Origin: Bacillota bacterium
Lineage (GTDB): Bacteria > Bacillota > Bacilli > Paenibacillales > Paenibacillaceae
Assembly: GCA_023386495.1 (NCBI GenBank)
Contig: JAEWJS010000080.1
Location: 1 to 15,394 of the forward strand
Reading direction: 5' to 3'
Length of the DNA: 15,394 nucleotides
This document shows positions 7,781-15,352 of the stretch, in pieces. Positions within the stretch are counted from its first letter, which is position 1. The number at the start of each line of letters is the position of its first letter. The position numbers and the translations under genes were made by a program. The notes beneath the pieces are model-generated. The model was not told the origin of the DNA. It worked only from the letters and a program-made list of their open reading frames with translations, and did not search any database.

Positions 7781-7882
7781 ATGGTATCGGGCAGCCGATG
7801 GAGATTGCGTGCTCCATGGATAGGCATCCTCTTGGCGATTGTCGCATGCGCTTCGATCATGCCGATTCAAGCCTTGTATGCG
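7781..7882 (+). other. Signal peptide (SPase I, with a possible lipobox)
   Basis: The n-region is basic (R6, R8, R10), followed by a hydrophobic core (IGILLAIVACASIM). Cleavage is plausible after LYA (A34/E35), just before an acidic mature start. IVAC (20-23) also fits the lipoprotein lipobox, which would put the mature N-terminus at C23. The still-hydrophobic ASIMPIQALYA after the Cys favours signal peptidase I. Confidence 0.75.
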
Positions 7883-10800
7883 GAGGATGAAGGCTGGGTA
7901 AGCGAAGGAGATACGTTCAAGGGCCGGGACATGTCTACCTTCGTAGACGGCGACATCGTCTATGTCGCGCATATGTCAATCCCTAGCGGGAAGCTTGCCG
8001 TCCGTAAGCTCGAGAACGGCGTCTGGAGCTCGGTCGGGCCGGTGACGATCACGGACAGCAATGCCTACGATATGTCCATGTACGTCTATAACGGCGTGCC
8101 TTATGTCGCATTTGACGACGGACACTACAATTACCGAGGCGTGTCGGTCATGCGATACGATACGGAGATGAACGAATGGGCGTACATGGGCCCGCGGGGA
8201 TTCTCCGGGGCGGATAGGGCCGCAAGCGAGATTACGCTTGCCGTAGACAGAGGCGAAGTCTACGTCGCTTATCAACGCTACTCTGCCACTGCGCAATACG
8301 AGGCCTACGTCAAAAAATATCACTCCGATACCGGTACGTGGGAGGACTTGGGCGGCGAACAGGCGTTGGACCGAAGCTACTGGTCGAACGGAATCGGGAT
8401 GCAAGTCGCGGACGGCGTTGTCTATATCAGCCGAAACCGCAATTATGCGGGGAATTCCTATTATCAAGTCGAGAAGTTCGACGATACGGTTCCGGACGGC
8501 AGCTGGATCCATGTTACCGGTTATGGGTCCGAGTGGCACGTCTCGGATGCCGGATCCAACTTCTCGACAACCGTTCACGAAGGCCGACTGTACAACGCCC
8601 ACATCAACTTCTATGGTCTGACGAACGTGAAGCAAGCGGGGGCCAATTGGCAGAGTATCGGGGTGTTGGGCAACAAGTACAACTACGCATACTCGCATTC
8701 GTCCAGACCGGTTATTCGTTGGCATGCAGGGATCATGTACGTGGCATACAGTTCCAGCGTCGACGGAATCTACCGCATCGGCGTAGACCGATTCGACGGC
8801 ATGGAATGGACGACCTTGGGCAACCCGATCGTCGCGCCGGACGATAATACGTATTATGACAACCTGTCGCTCCATGTGGAGCAGGGCAAGCTGACCCTCA
8901 GCATGACGGAGCGCGTCAAAGGGGCATCGAGCGGCGACTACAAGCTGTTTACGTACATCGATGAGGTCGAGCTCGACATTCCGCCAGCGATATCGGCGGA
9001 TGCTCGCGAGCGTGGGCGCGGCGATGAGGTCGTGCTGACGTTCGAGGACGATCCGCTCTGGCGAGAACGCGTGGTACGTGTCGTAGCGAACGGCCGCACG
9101 CTATACGAGGATCAGGATTACGCGATTAACGAGGGGAGCATCACGATCTTCCCCGGCTCGCTCGATGCCGGATTCCAGACGATCAGCGTGCAATCCGAGG
9201 GCTATCTAGGCGCAACGGTCATTCAGACCGTCAAGCCGGATCCTCCGGCGACCGTATCCGTCGAATCGGAGGGCGATTCGTATGCGCAGGTTGCTTGGTC
9301 GGCTGTAGCAGGCGCCGATACGTATACCATTTATTACGCCAAATCGCCGAATCCGCGTCAAGCCGCGGATGCTGAGTCGATGACCGTGAGCGCGAGTCTG
9401 GCCGAGCTGAAGGTTATCGTACCGAACCTGGTGAACGGCGATACGTACTATTTCGCGATTACTTCGCAATCGGACGGATTGGAGAGCGGCACATCCGCAG
9501 AGGTGCAGGCGATGCCGCGATTGCTGACCGACGAGGAGAATCAGCCGTGGCAGCTGCTGGGAGCAAGCTCGAAGGGGCAGAATCCTTCCCTATACATCGA
9601 CGACGGCACCCCCTTCATGGCGTATCGGGACGACGGCGCGATCTCGGTGCTCGTCTACGAGGACGATGCATGGCAGGTGGTCGGCAATCGTAAGTTCACG
9701 ATCGGGAATGCCTTCGATCCTGTCGTGACCGTTCATGAGGGCATACCGTACGTCATCTATACGACAACGTCGGATCAGGCCATCGTCATGAAGCACGACG
9801 GCGGCGATTGGACGCAGGTCGGCATGCAGCCCGTCTCGACCAATCCGTTAGGTCGTTACTCCCTGCTCGTACATAAGAATATTCTGTATGTCGCGTATCT
9901 TGAGGCAGCGGGTTCGAATGGAACAGTGAATGTGAAGCGGCTGATTCTTGACGACGGGGCAATAGCCGAGTGGCAGACGCTCGGCGATCTGTCGGCATAC
10001 GGCGAAGTTAGGAACGGCTCGATGATGCTGCGGCAAGGAGGAGATACGGTCTGGCTTACCGTCCAGCAGGCCGGCGCATCGGAGCTTCGCATACTGCAGT
10101 GGGACTTGACGGACGCAGATCCGGCGTGGCAGCCTGTCGCCGTGCCGACCGAGATCCGGAATAGTCCGGCGGCAGCGCTGGCAGCCGACAGCGATCGATT
10201 GTACTATGCCCGAATCAGAATCAACGCAGCGGCCGAGCGCGTAATGGAAGTGTGGAGCTATGAACGCTTGACGGAGCAATGGTTGAATATAGGCAACCAC
10301 ATCGCAGGCTACCAAGTCGACATGCAAGAGGATCAAGGAACGCCTTACGTCGCTTACCTCGATCCCGAAAGTTCTGAACATCGCGTGATCGTGAAAAAAT
10401 ACGTGAACGGCGCGTGGTATCAGGTCGGAAGCCTCGTATATCCAAGAGGTACGGCGGTCTCCGACCTCAGCTTGGCGGTGCAGGGCTATCAGCCTTACGT
10501 AACTTACTATAATAACAGCTATTATGTTGAATTGCGGTCGCTCGACTACGGGCAGTGGTGCGCCGTTACGTTCGATCCTCGGGCTCCGGGGAGCGCTCCG
10601 TGGACGGTAGAACTTCCATGCGGCGAGCCGCTGTCCGAGCCCGCCCCCGGCGTGGAGAAGCCGAATTACCACTTCGAACACTGGGCGGATGGCGAGGGGC
10701 AGCCGTTCGACTTCGCGCAGCGGATCGATCAGCCCGTAGATCTGCATGCCGTCTGGAATCTCGGCCGTCCGGAGAACGTGACGGCGGATCATTACGGGGA

Positions 10801-13800
10801 CAAGCAGATTACGCTGCAATGGGATGCCGTTCCCGGCGCGACCGGCTATCGGATCTATCGCAGCACGGACGCAGATAGCGTCGGCACGGCCGTCGGCCTA
10901 GCGTCTGATACGCAATATACCGATGAAGGACTCGTGAACGGCGAACGGTATTATTACGTCGTGTCGGCTACGGACGGCGAAGTGGAGAGCGCATATTCGG
11001 ATGCGGCAAGCGGCATGCCGAGGACGCATCCCGACGAGCCGCAGGCTGTCGCGGCAAGCGTCGACGGGATGAAGGCAGTCTTGCGCTTCGACCAACCGGA
11101 TGACGGCGGCAGCGCGATAACGGGCTACCGAGTGACGGTGCTGCCGGATACCGACAGCGGCTTGGACAGTTATGAGCACGAAGATGTGCTCCTGCCTGAT
11201 CCGCCGGCTGCTGACCCGGTCGAGCTGACGCTGGACGGCTTGCAGACGGGAATCGGCTACGCGTTCCGCGTAGCTGCCGTGAACGGCGAAGGCGCGAGCG
11301 GGTGGTCGTCGCCGACGGAGCGGGTCATTCCATATGTTGCCTGCACGTATATGCTCTACGGCAAGGACGGATCGACTCCGATTCCAGCGACGCAGCCGTG
11401 CATCGACATGGTGGAGGAACCCCCTGCCAGGGCGGGCTTCGATTTCGGCGGATGGTTCAAGGACGAGAACTTCATCATGCCGTTCATCGCATCGGAAGCG
11501 AATCATGAAGACGTGCTGCCGCTCTATGCCAAATGGACGCGTACATCGGAACCGCTCGCGGTCGGGACGTGGCACGTACTCGATCATATGGTCGACCGGA
11601 AGTTCCATCTGGATGCCGTCATGGATGAAGGCGAGCTCGTCGAAGCCTATTGGGACGCCGGCTACCTATCGGTTCGAAGATATGCGGATGATGCGTGGGA
11701 GCAGGTCGGCGATCGGCAGTTCGCGGAGATCTTGGACGGGCTGAACGGTCAGTTCGCATCCTTGCTCATCGCAGAGGATAACCTGTATGTCGCATTCAAC
11801 GATGGCGAGCATTATTTGCGCCTGATGAAGCTGGGTCCTGGAGCAGAAGAATGGTCGGATGCGACGGGACTGACGAACATCGACTTCACGGGGACGATAC
11901 TGACCGATCTGTCCTTGGTTATGAGCGGCGGTACGCCTTACGCACTCGTTTCGGAATTCAATAAGTTAAGCATCATACAATGGGATGAAGATGCGGGACA
12001 ATGGATTGAGGCGGACATGAACCTGCCGCTCGGTGATATATTTATAACCTCACAGGCAATCGCTGCAATTGGTTCGAAGCTGCATCTCGCTTATGCGTAC
12101 ATCGATCTCGACGCCCTGCAAATAGGCGTTGCGGCATGGAGTTTAGATACGGCCGATCCTGAAGCGGGATGGATCCGGGCAGGGGATGCTAGCGGATTGC
12201 CGGTATTTGATTATGATCGTTCGATTACGGATGTGCAGCTGACGTCTCGGGATGGCGTTCCCTTGCTTACGCTGTTCTATTCCTATACCGATCAGTCATC
12301 CGAAGTCGTTGTCATGCGGCTGGAGAACGGAGAATGGACGAGGGTTGCCGATCGACAGTGGGAAGTGACGGATGTGTACGGCTCTGCTCTCAATGGGATG
12401 TCGGTCGCAACGGGAAGCAAGACACCGTATATCCTCTATTCGACAGACGAATGGAATATGGCCGACTTTACCAGTTCACGCGTATTGGCGGTCGACCGTA
12501 TGAATGCCGGCCCGAGCATGGTCGGCGAATCGATGCAGCCGACCTACAGCCGCTTGCAAGCGATGGAGCTGCTGCAGGCAGGAGACCGGCTATACGCGAT
12601 TTATGCCGCGACTGTATGGGACCTCGAAACGTATGAGGAAATCTACCACTCTGTCGTGCAAACGATGACGCTGGCGGCTTGCAGCGTACATTTCGTAAGC
12701 GAAATCGGCTTGGAAGGCGTGCGCGAGGACGTGATCTGCGGAGAGCCTGCAGCCGTGCCGACGGAGCCGCATCGAACGGGCTATATCTTCGCGGGATGGT
12801 ACGAGGATGAAGCGGGGACCCAGCCTTACTCGTTCGACAGTCCCGTCACGGCAGACATGGAGCTCTATGCCCATTGGGTGCCGGATATTCCGGACGCTCC
12901 TTCCGATACGGCGGTAAGGGGAACCGGCGACGGCTATGTACAGATCGGTTGGTCGCCCGTTCCGCGAGCGGCAAGCTATAACGTCTATGTCGGGATGACG
13001 GCCGGACTGCCGGGCGAGCTCGCCGCCACCGTAACGGATACCGTCTATACGGCAACTGGGTTGACGAACGGTTCGACGTATTACTATTCCGTCACAGCCG
13101 TCAATGTAAGCGGGGAGAGCGGACACGGGGAACAAGTCAGCGCAACGCCGGATCGGGCGATGTGCACGGTGAGCTTCGACAGCAGGGGAGGAAGCGCGGT
13201 CGATGTGATCTTCGTGCCTTGCGGCGATGCCGCTGCGCGGCCGGATGTTAACCCTGCGCTTGCCGGATACGTGTTCACAGGCTGGTACACGGATGCTGAT
13301 CTGAGTGCATTGTACGATTTTAGCGCACCGGTCGTCACGCATCTGACGCTCTATGCGGGATGGGTGCGCGAAGCGCCGAATGGCGCGCCGGAACAGTTGA
13401 CGGTTCAGGAGGTCGGAGACGGCTATGTTCGGATCGGCTGGTCGGCCGTACCGCAGGCCACAGGGTACAACGTCTATGTAAGCACGACGGACAGCGTGTA
13501 CGGCAGCCCGACGGCATCCGTGACGGATACCGTCTACGCCGCGATGGATCTCGTGAACGGCACGCGCTACTATTTTGCGGTGACGGCCGTGAACGAGAGC
13601 GGTGAGAGCGCAAGCGCGGCGCAAGTGAGCGCTGTGCCAGGCATTCCGGCTTGTACGGTCGTATTCGACAGTACCGGCGGATCGGCAGTCGTCCCTCAGA
13701 TCGTACCATGCGGGGATAGTGCCTATAAGCCGAGCCCAGACCCGGTACGCACCGGATTCCGATTCGTCGGTTGGTATACAGATACTGCCGGCACACTAGC

Positions 13801-15322
13801 CCATGACTTCGGGGCAGCGGTTGCGGCCGATCTGAATCTGTATGCAGGCTGGGAGGCCGCGCCTCCAGACGAAGGCGGCGAAGAACCCGAGCCTCTACCC
13901 GATCCGGATCCAGAACCCGGTCCGGGACCAGACCCAGGGCCGGATCCAGAGCCTGATCCTGATCCAGGAACGGATCCAGGGACAGAGCCCGGAGCTGATC
14001 CGGATCCGGCATCCGGCGGCAGCTCCGGCAGCGGCAGCGATGCCGAGGAAGCAGCCAAGGGTAACGAACCACGAGCGGTGGAGATATGGGTGAACGGCAA
14101 GCGCGAGCAGGCAGGCATGCTGACGGTAACGGAAGCAGCCGGAACAAAAGTCGCTTCGATGACTGTGTCTGCGGACAAGCTGGATACGCTCGTAACTACC
14201 GAAGCTGGTGCAGGCACGTTGACGCTGCCGTTCGTGGAATCGGCAGACGTCGTCGCCGGTATCCTGACAGGCGATCAAGTGAAGAAGCTGGAGCAGCATG
14301 GCATGAAGATCGAGGTTCGCACGGACGATTGGCGCTATGAGATCGATGCCGCGCTTATCCAAGTGGACCGACTCATTGCCGAACTCGGCGAACCGATCGA
14401 ACCGGAAGACATCGAGATCCGAGTCGAGATTGCATGGGCGCCGGATGTCGTCCAGCAGCTGGCCGCCAACGCCGCGGCAGCGCAAGACAGCACCGTCTTG
14501 GCTGTACCCGTACGGTTCACCGTGAAGGGCATCCATAACGGGCAGGAAGTTGAAGCTTCTACCTTCGACCGGATGGTTGGGCGAATGGTGAAGCTTCCGG
14601 AAGGCACCGACCCCGGCACGATCTCGACGGCGGCGGTCATCGAGCCGGACGGCACCTTGCGGCATGTGCCGACTCGAATCGTCCTCATCGACGGACATTA
14701 TTACGCGAGCATCAGCAGTTTGACGAACAGCGATTATACGTTGATCGCGAAGACCGTTCATTTTGAAGACGTCGAGCATCACTGGAGCCGGGACATCGTC
14801 TACGACCTAGGCTCCCGCCTGATTCTGAATGGTTATGGCGACAAGCTGTTCCGTCCGGATCGGCACGTGACCCGCGGAGAATTCGCCGCGATGCTCGTCA
14901 GGGCATTAGGCCTCCATGCAAGCAGCGCGGATAACGTCTTCCAGGATGTGCAAGGCGGAGCGATTCATGCGGCGTATGAGCGCGGCTTGATCAGAGGCTA
15001 TGCGGACGGCACATTCCGGCCAGCGGACCGGATTACGCGCCAGGAAGCGATGGTCATGGTCGCAAGAGCGATGGAGCTGACGCATCTGCCAGGCAATCCG
15101 CCGGCGCCTGGAAGCGAAGCAGCCGATCGGCTGCCATCGTTCGAGGACGGCGGGCAAGTTGCCGACTGGGCCCGCGACAGCGCGGAGAAACTGCTGCAAT
15201 TCGGCATCGTGAGCGGCAGAGACGGCCGGCGATTGGATCCCGAGGCTTGGGTCACGCGCGCCGAAATCGCCGCCATGCTCCAGCGTCTGCTGCGATCGGC
15301 GGAATTGATCGATAATGGATAG
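7781..15322 (+). CDS. Giant S-layer-anchored multidomain surface protein (propellers, FN3, InlB B repeats, SLH)
   Basis: This is a 2513-residue exported protein bound to the cell wall by SLH domains. Approximate order: signal peptide 1-34; seven-bladed propeller 38-400; Shr-like heme-interacting-type domain 401-485; FN3 485-581; propeller 587-926; B repeat 927-997; FN3 996-1082; FN3 1083-1185; B repeat 1188-1255; propeller 1257-1632; B repeat 1634-1702; FN3 1703-1792; B repeat 1795-1863; FN3 1864-1955; B repeat 1958-2025; Pro/Asp linker 2026-2097; pre-SLH domain 2098-2326; SLH 2327-2379, 2387-2440 and 2454-2506. No catalytic domain is recognised, so a binding or adhesion scaffold is likely. 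ATG 7781 is chosen because AGAGGTGA (7769-7776) precedes it and a basic n-region plus hydrophobic core follow; the frame opens at an ATG at 7685, which lies upstream of the predicted -10. The mature chain has exactly ten Cys, two per B repeat. The gene is likely controlled by the upstream LAL regulator (inference). Confidence 0.9.
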   Translation: MVSGSRWRLRAPWIGILLAIVACASIMPIQALYAEDEGWVSEGDTFKGRDMSTFVDGDIVYVAHMSIPSGKLAVRKLENGVWSSVGPVTITDSNAYDMSMYVYNGVPYVAFDDGHYNYRGVSVMRYDTEMNEWAYMGPRGFSGADRAASEITLAVDRGEVYVAYQRYSATAQYEAYVKKYHSDTGTWEDLGGEQALDRSYWSNGIGMQVADGVVYISRNRNYAGNSYYQVEKFDDTVPDGSWIHVTGYGSEWHVSDAGSNFSTTVHEGRLYNAHINFYGLTNVKQAGANWQSIGVLGNKYNYAYSHSSRPVIRWHAGIMYVAYSSSVDGIYRIGVDRFDGMEWTTLGNPIVAPDDNTYYDNLSLHVEQGKLTLSMTERVKGASSGDYKLFTYIDEVELDIPPAISADARERGRGDEVVLTFEDDPLWRERVVRVVANGRTLYEDQDYAINEGSITIFPGSLDAGFQTISVQSEGYLGATVIQTVKPDPPATVSVESEGDSYAQVAWSAVAGADTYTIYYAKSPNPRQAADAESMTVSASLAELKVIVPNLVNGDTYYFAITSQSDGLESGTSAEVQAMPRLLTDEENQPWQLLGASSKGQNPSLYIDDGTPFMAYRDDGAISVLVYEDDAWQVVGNRKFTIGNAFDPVVTVHEGIPYVIYTTTSDQAIVMKHDGGDWTQVGMQPVSTNPLGRYSLLVHKNILYVAYLEAAGSNGTVNVKRLILDDGAIAEWQTLGDLSAYGEVRNGSMMLRQGGDTVWLTVQQAGASELRILQWDLTDADPAWQPVAVPTEIRNSPAAALAADSDRLYYARIRINAAAERVMEVWSYERLTEQWLNIGNHIAGYQVDMQEDQGTPYVAYLDPESSEHRVIVKKYVNGAWYQVGSLVYPRGTAVSDLSLAVQGYQPYVTYYNNSYYVELRSLDYGQWCAVTFDPRAPGSAPWTVELPCGEPLSEPAPGVEKPNYHFEHWADGEGQPFDFAQRIDQPVDLHAVWNLGRPENVTADHYGDKQITLQWDAVPGATGYRIYRSTDADSVGTAVGLASDTQYTDEGLVNGERYYYVVSATDGEVESAYSDAASGMPRTHPDEPQAVAASVDGMKAVLRFDQPDDGGSAITGYRVTVLPDTDSGLDSYEHEDVLLPDPPAADPVELTLDGLQTGIGYAFRVAAVNGEGASGWSSPTERVIPYVACTYMLYGKDGSTPIPATQPCIDMVEEPPARAGFDFGGWFKDENFIMPFIASEANHEDVLPLYAKWTRTSEPLAVGTWHVLDHMVDRKFHLDAVMDEGELVEAYWDAGYLSVRRYADDAWEQVGDRQFAEILDGLNGQFASLLIAEDNLYVAFNDGEHYLRLMKLGPGAEEWSDATGLTNIDFTGTILTDLSLVMSGGTPYALVSEFNKLSIIQWDEDAGQWIEADMNLPLGDIFITSQAIAAIGSKLHLAYAYIDLDALQIGVAAWSLDTADPEAGWIRAGDASGLPVFDYDRSITDVQLTSRDGVPLLTLFYSYTDQSSEVVVMRLENGEWTRVADRQWEVTDVYGSALNGMSVATGSKTPYILYSTDEWNMADFTSSRVLAVDRMNAGPSMVGESMQPTYSRLQAMELLQAGDRLYAIYAATVWDLETYEEIYHSVVQTMTLAACSVHFVSEIGLEGVREDVICGEPAAVPTEPHRTGYIFAGWYEDEAGTQPYSFDSPVTADMELYAHWVPDIPDAPSDTAVRGTGDGYVQIGWSPVPRAASYNVYVGMTAGLPGELAATVTDTVYTATGLTNGSTYYYSVTAVNVSGESGHGEQVSATPDRAMCTVSFDSRGGSAVDVIFVPCGDAAARPDVNPALAGYVFTGWYTDADLSALYDFSAPVVTHLTLYAGWVREAPNGAPEQLTVQEVGDGYVRIGWSAVPQATGYNVYVSTTDSVYGSPTASVTDTVYAAMDLVNGTRYYFAVTAVNESGESASAAQVSAVPGIPACTVVFDSTGGSAVVPQIVPCGDSAYKPSPDPVRTGFRFVGWYTDTAGTLAHDFGAAVAADLNLYAGWEAAPPDEGGEEPEPLPDPDPEPGPGPDPGPDPEPDPDPGTDPGTEPGADPDPASGGSSGSGSDAEEAAKGNEPRAVEIWVNGKREQAGMLTVTEAAGTKVASMTVSADKLDTLVTTEAGAGTLTLPFVESADVVAGILTGDQVKKLEQHGMKIEVRTDDWRYEIDAALIQVDRLIAELGEPIEPEDIEIRVEIAWAPDVVQQLAANAAAAQDSTVLAVPVRFTVKGIHNGQEVEASTFDRMVGRMVKLPEGTDPGTISTAAVIEPDGTLRHVPTRIVLIDGHYYASISSLTNSDYTLIAKTVHFEDVEHHWSRDIVYDLGSRLILNGYGDKLFRPDRHVTRGEFAAMLVRALGLHASSADNVFQDVQGGAIHAAYERGLIRGYADGTFRPADRITRQEAMVMVARAMELTHLPGNPPAPGSEAADRLPSFEDGGQVADWARDSAEKLLQFGIVSGRDGRRLDPEAWVTRAEIAAMLQRLLRSAELIDNG
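7892..8980 (+). repeat. Predicted seven-bladed beta-propeller 1
   Basis: Seven copies of a roughly 50-residue unit are visible. Each pairs a W-x-x-(hydrophobic)-G element (GWVSEG, VWSSVG, EWAYMG, TWEDLG, SWIHVTG, NWQSIG, EWTTLG) with a G-x-x-Y-V-A-Y-like strand (IVYVAH, VPYVAF, EVYVAY, VVYISR, RLYNAH, IMYVAY, KLTLSM). The count and spacing fit a seven-bladed propeller. The family and ligand are not recognised. Confidence 0.6.
8981..9235 (+). other. Shr-like heme-interacting-type domain (formerly DUF1533)
   Basis: Residues about 401-485 show the family's pattern: a GDEVVLTFEDDPLWRE opening, a VVANGRTLYEDQDYAI hairpin, GSITIFPGSL, then FQTISVQSEGY and a TVIQTV end. The name comes from streptococcal Shr; many family members are in surface proteins with no shown heme role, so heme binding is not claimed. 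Confidence 0.55.
9540..10558 (+). repeat. Predicted seven-bladed beta-propeller 2
   Basis: Seven W-motifs (PWQLLG, AWQVVG, DWTQVG, EWQTLG, AWQPVA, QWLNIG, AWYQVG) alternate with seven strand motifs (TPFMAY, IPYVIY, ILYVAY, TVWLTV, RLYYAR, TPYVAY, QPYVTY). The unit is the same as in propellers 1 and 3, but sequence divergence is high, so the three are old copies. Confidence 0.6.
10559..11545 (+). repeat. B repeat 1, two FN3 domains, B repeat 2
   Basis: B repeat 1 (10559-10770) and B repeat 2 (11342-11545) are InlB/Listeria-Bacteroides-type modules ending in an aromatic-rich GGW/EHW...LYAKW pattern. They flank two FN3 domains. The first FN3 has ITLQWDAVPGATGYRIYR and LVNGERYYYVVSA. The second has an inserted acidic stretch and ends with YAFRVAAVNGEG. 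Each B repeat has one Cys pair (C927/C947; C1188/C1207). Confidence 0.7.
11550..12675 (+). repeat. Predicted seven-bladed beta-propeller 3
   Basis: Seven units again: TWHVLD, AWEQVG, EWSDAT, QWIEAD, GWIRAG, EWTRVA and a degenerate PSMVGE, paired with ELVEAY, NLYVAF, TPYALV, KLHLAY, VPLLTL, TPYILY and RLYAIY. The glycine of the W-motif is lost in several blades, so this is the most diverged of the three. Confidence 0.55.
12680..13855 (+). repeat. B repeat 3, then 489-bp FN3 + B-repeat module in tandem
   Basis: After B repeat 3 (12680-12885), an FN3-B repeat unit occurs twice. Anchors recur at exactly 489 bp (163 codons): GDGYV at 12926 and 13415, ACGGATACCGTCTA at 13034 and 13523, and the first Cys at 13163 and 13652. 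The core protein pattern GDGYVxIGWSxVPxAxxYNVYV is shared. The B repeats share GWYTD, a D-F pair and LTLYAGW-like endings. Identity at DNA level is moderate, so the duplication is not very recent but has kept its length. Confidence 0.8.
13858..14070 (+). repeat. Pro/Asp/Glu/Gly-rich linker
   Basis: Residues about 2026-2097 are low-complexity DP, EP and GP dipeptides, then a short Ser/Gly tract (SGGSSGSGSD). At DNA level GATCC and CCGGATCC motifs recur. Such stiff acidic linkers commonly hold exposed domains away from a wall anchor. The strand opposite gives a long spurious open frame. Confidence 0.8.
14759..15298 (+). other. Three SLH domains
   Basis: SLH1 (FEDVEHHWSRDIVYDL, NGYGDKLFRPDRHVTRGEF), SLH2 (FQDVQGG, RGYADGTFRPADRITRQEA) and SLH3 (FEDGGQVADWARDSAEKLL, SGRDGRRLDPEAWVTRAEI) each keep the TRxE motif that contacts pyruvylated secondary cell-wall polymer. 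A pre-SLH domain (2098-2326) of the kind common in Paenibacillus SLH proteins precedes them. Anchoring is therefore at the C-terminus and non-covalent. Confidence 0.92.
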
Positions 15323-15352
15323 CGGATAACGATAGGATTGCTTGGCAAGAAG

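Noticed and set aside
7976..8875. Antisense 299-codon frame inside propeller 1
   Set aside because: Composition (Val/Arg/Ile-rich, no motif) is typical of a shadow of the sense gene, which has consistent repeats.
13870..14030. Linker repeats considered as a CRISPR or regulatory array
   Set aside because: The repetition is codon-level (Asp-Pro, Glu-Pro, Gly-Pro) and in frame, with no unique spacers.
13335..14782. Long antisense open frames opposite the linker and pre-SLH region
   Set aside because: They mirror the low-complexity Pro/Asp codons and GC-biased third positions; their translations are Arg/Ser/Pro-rich with no domain, and the sense strand is clearly coding.
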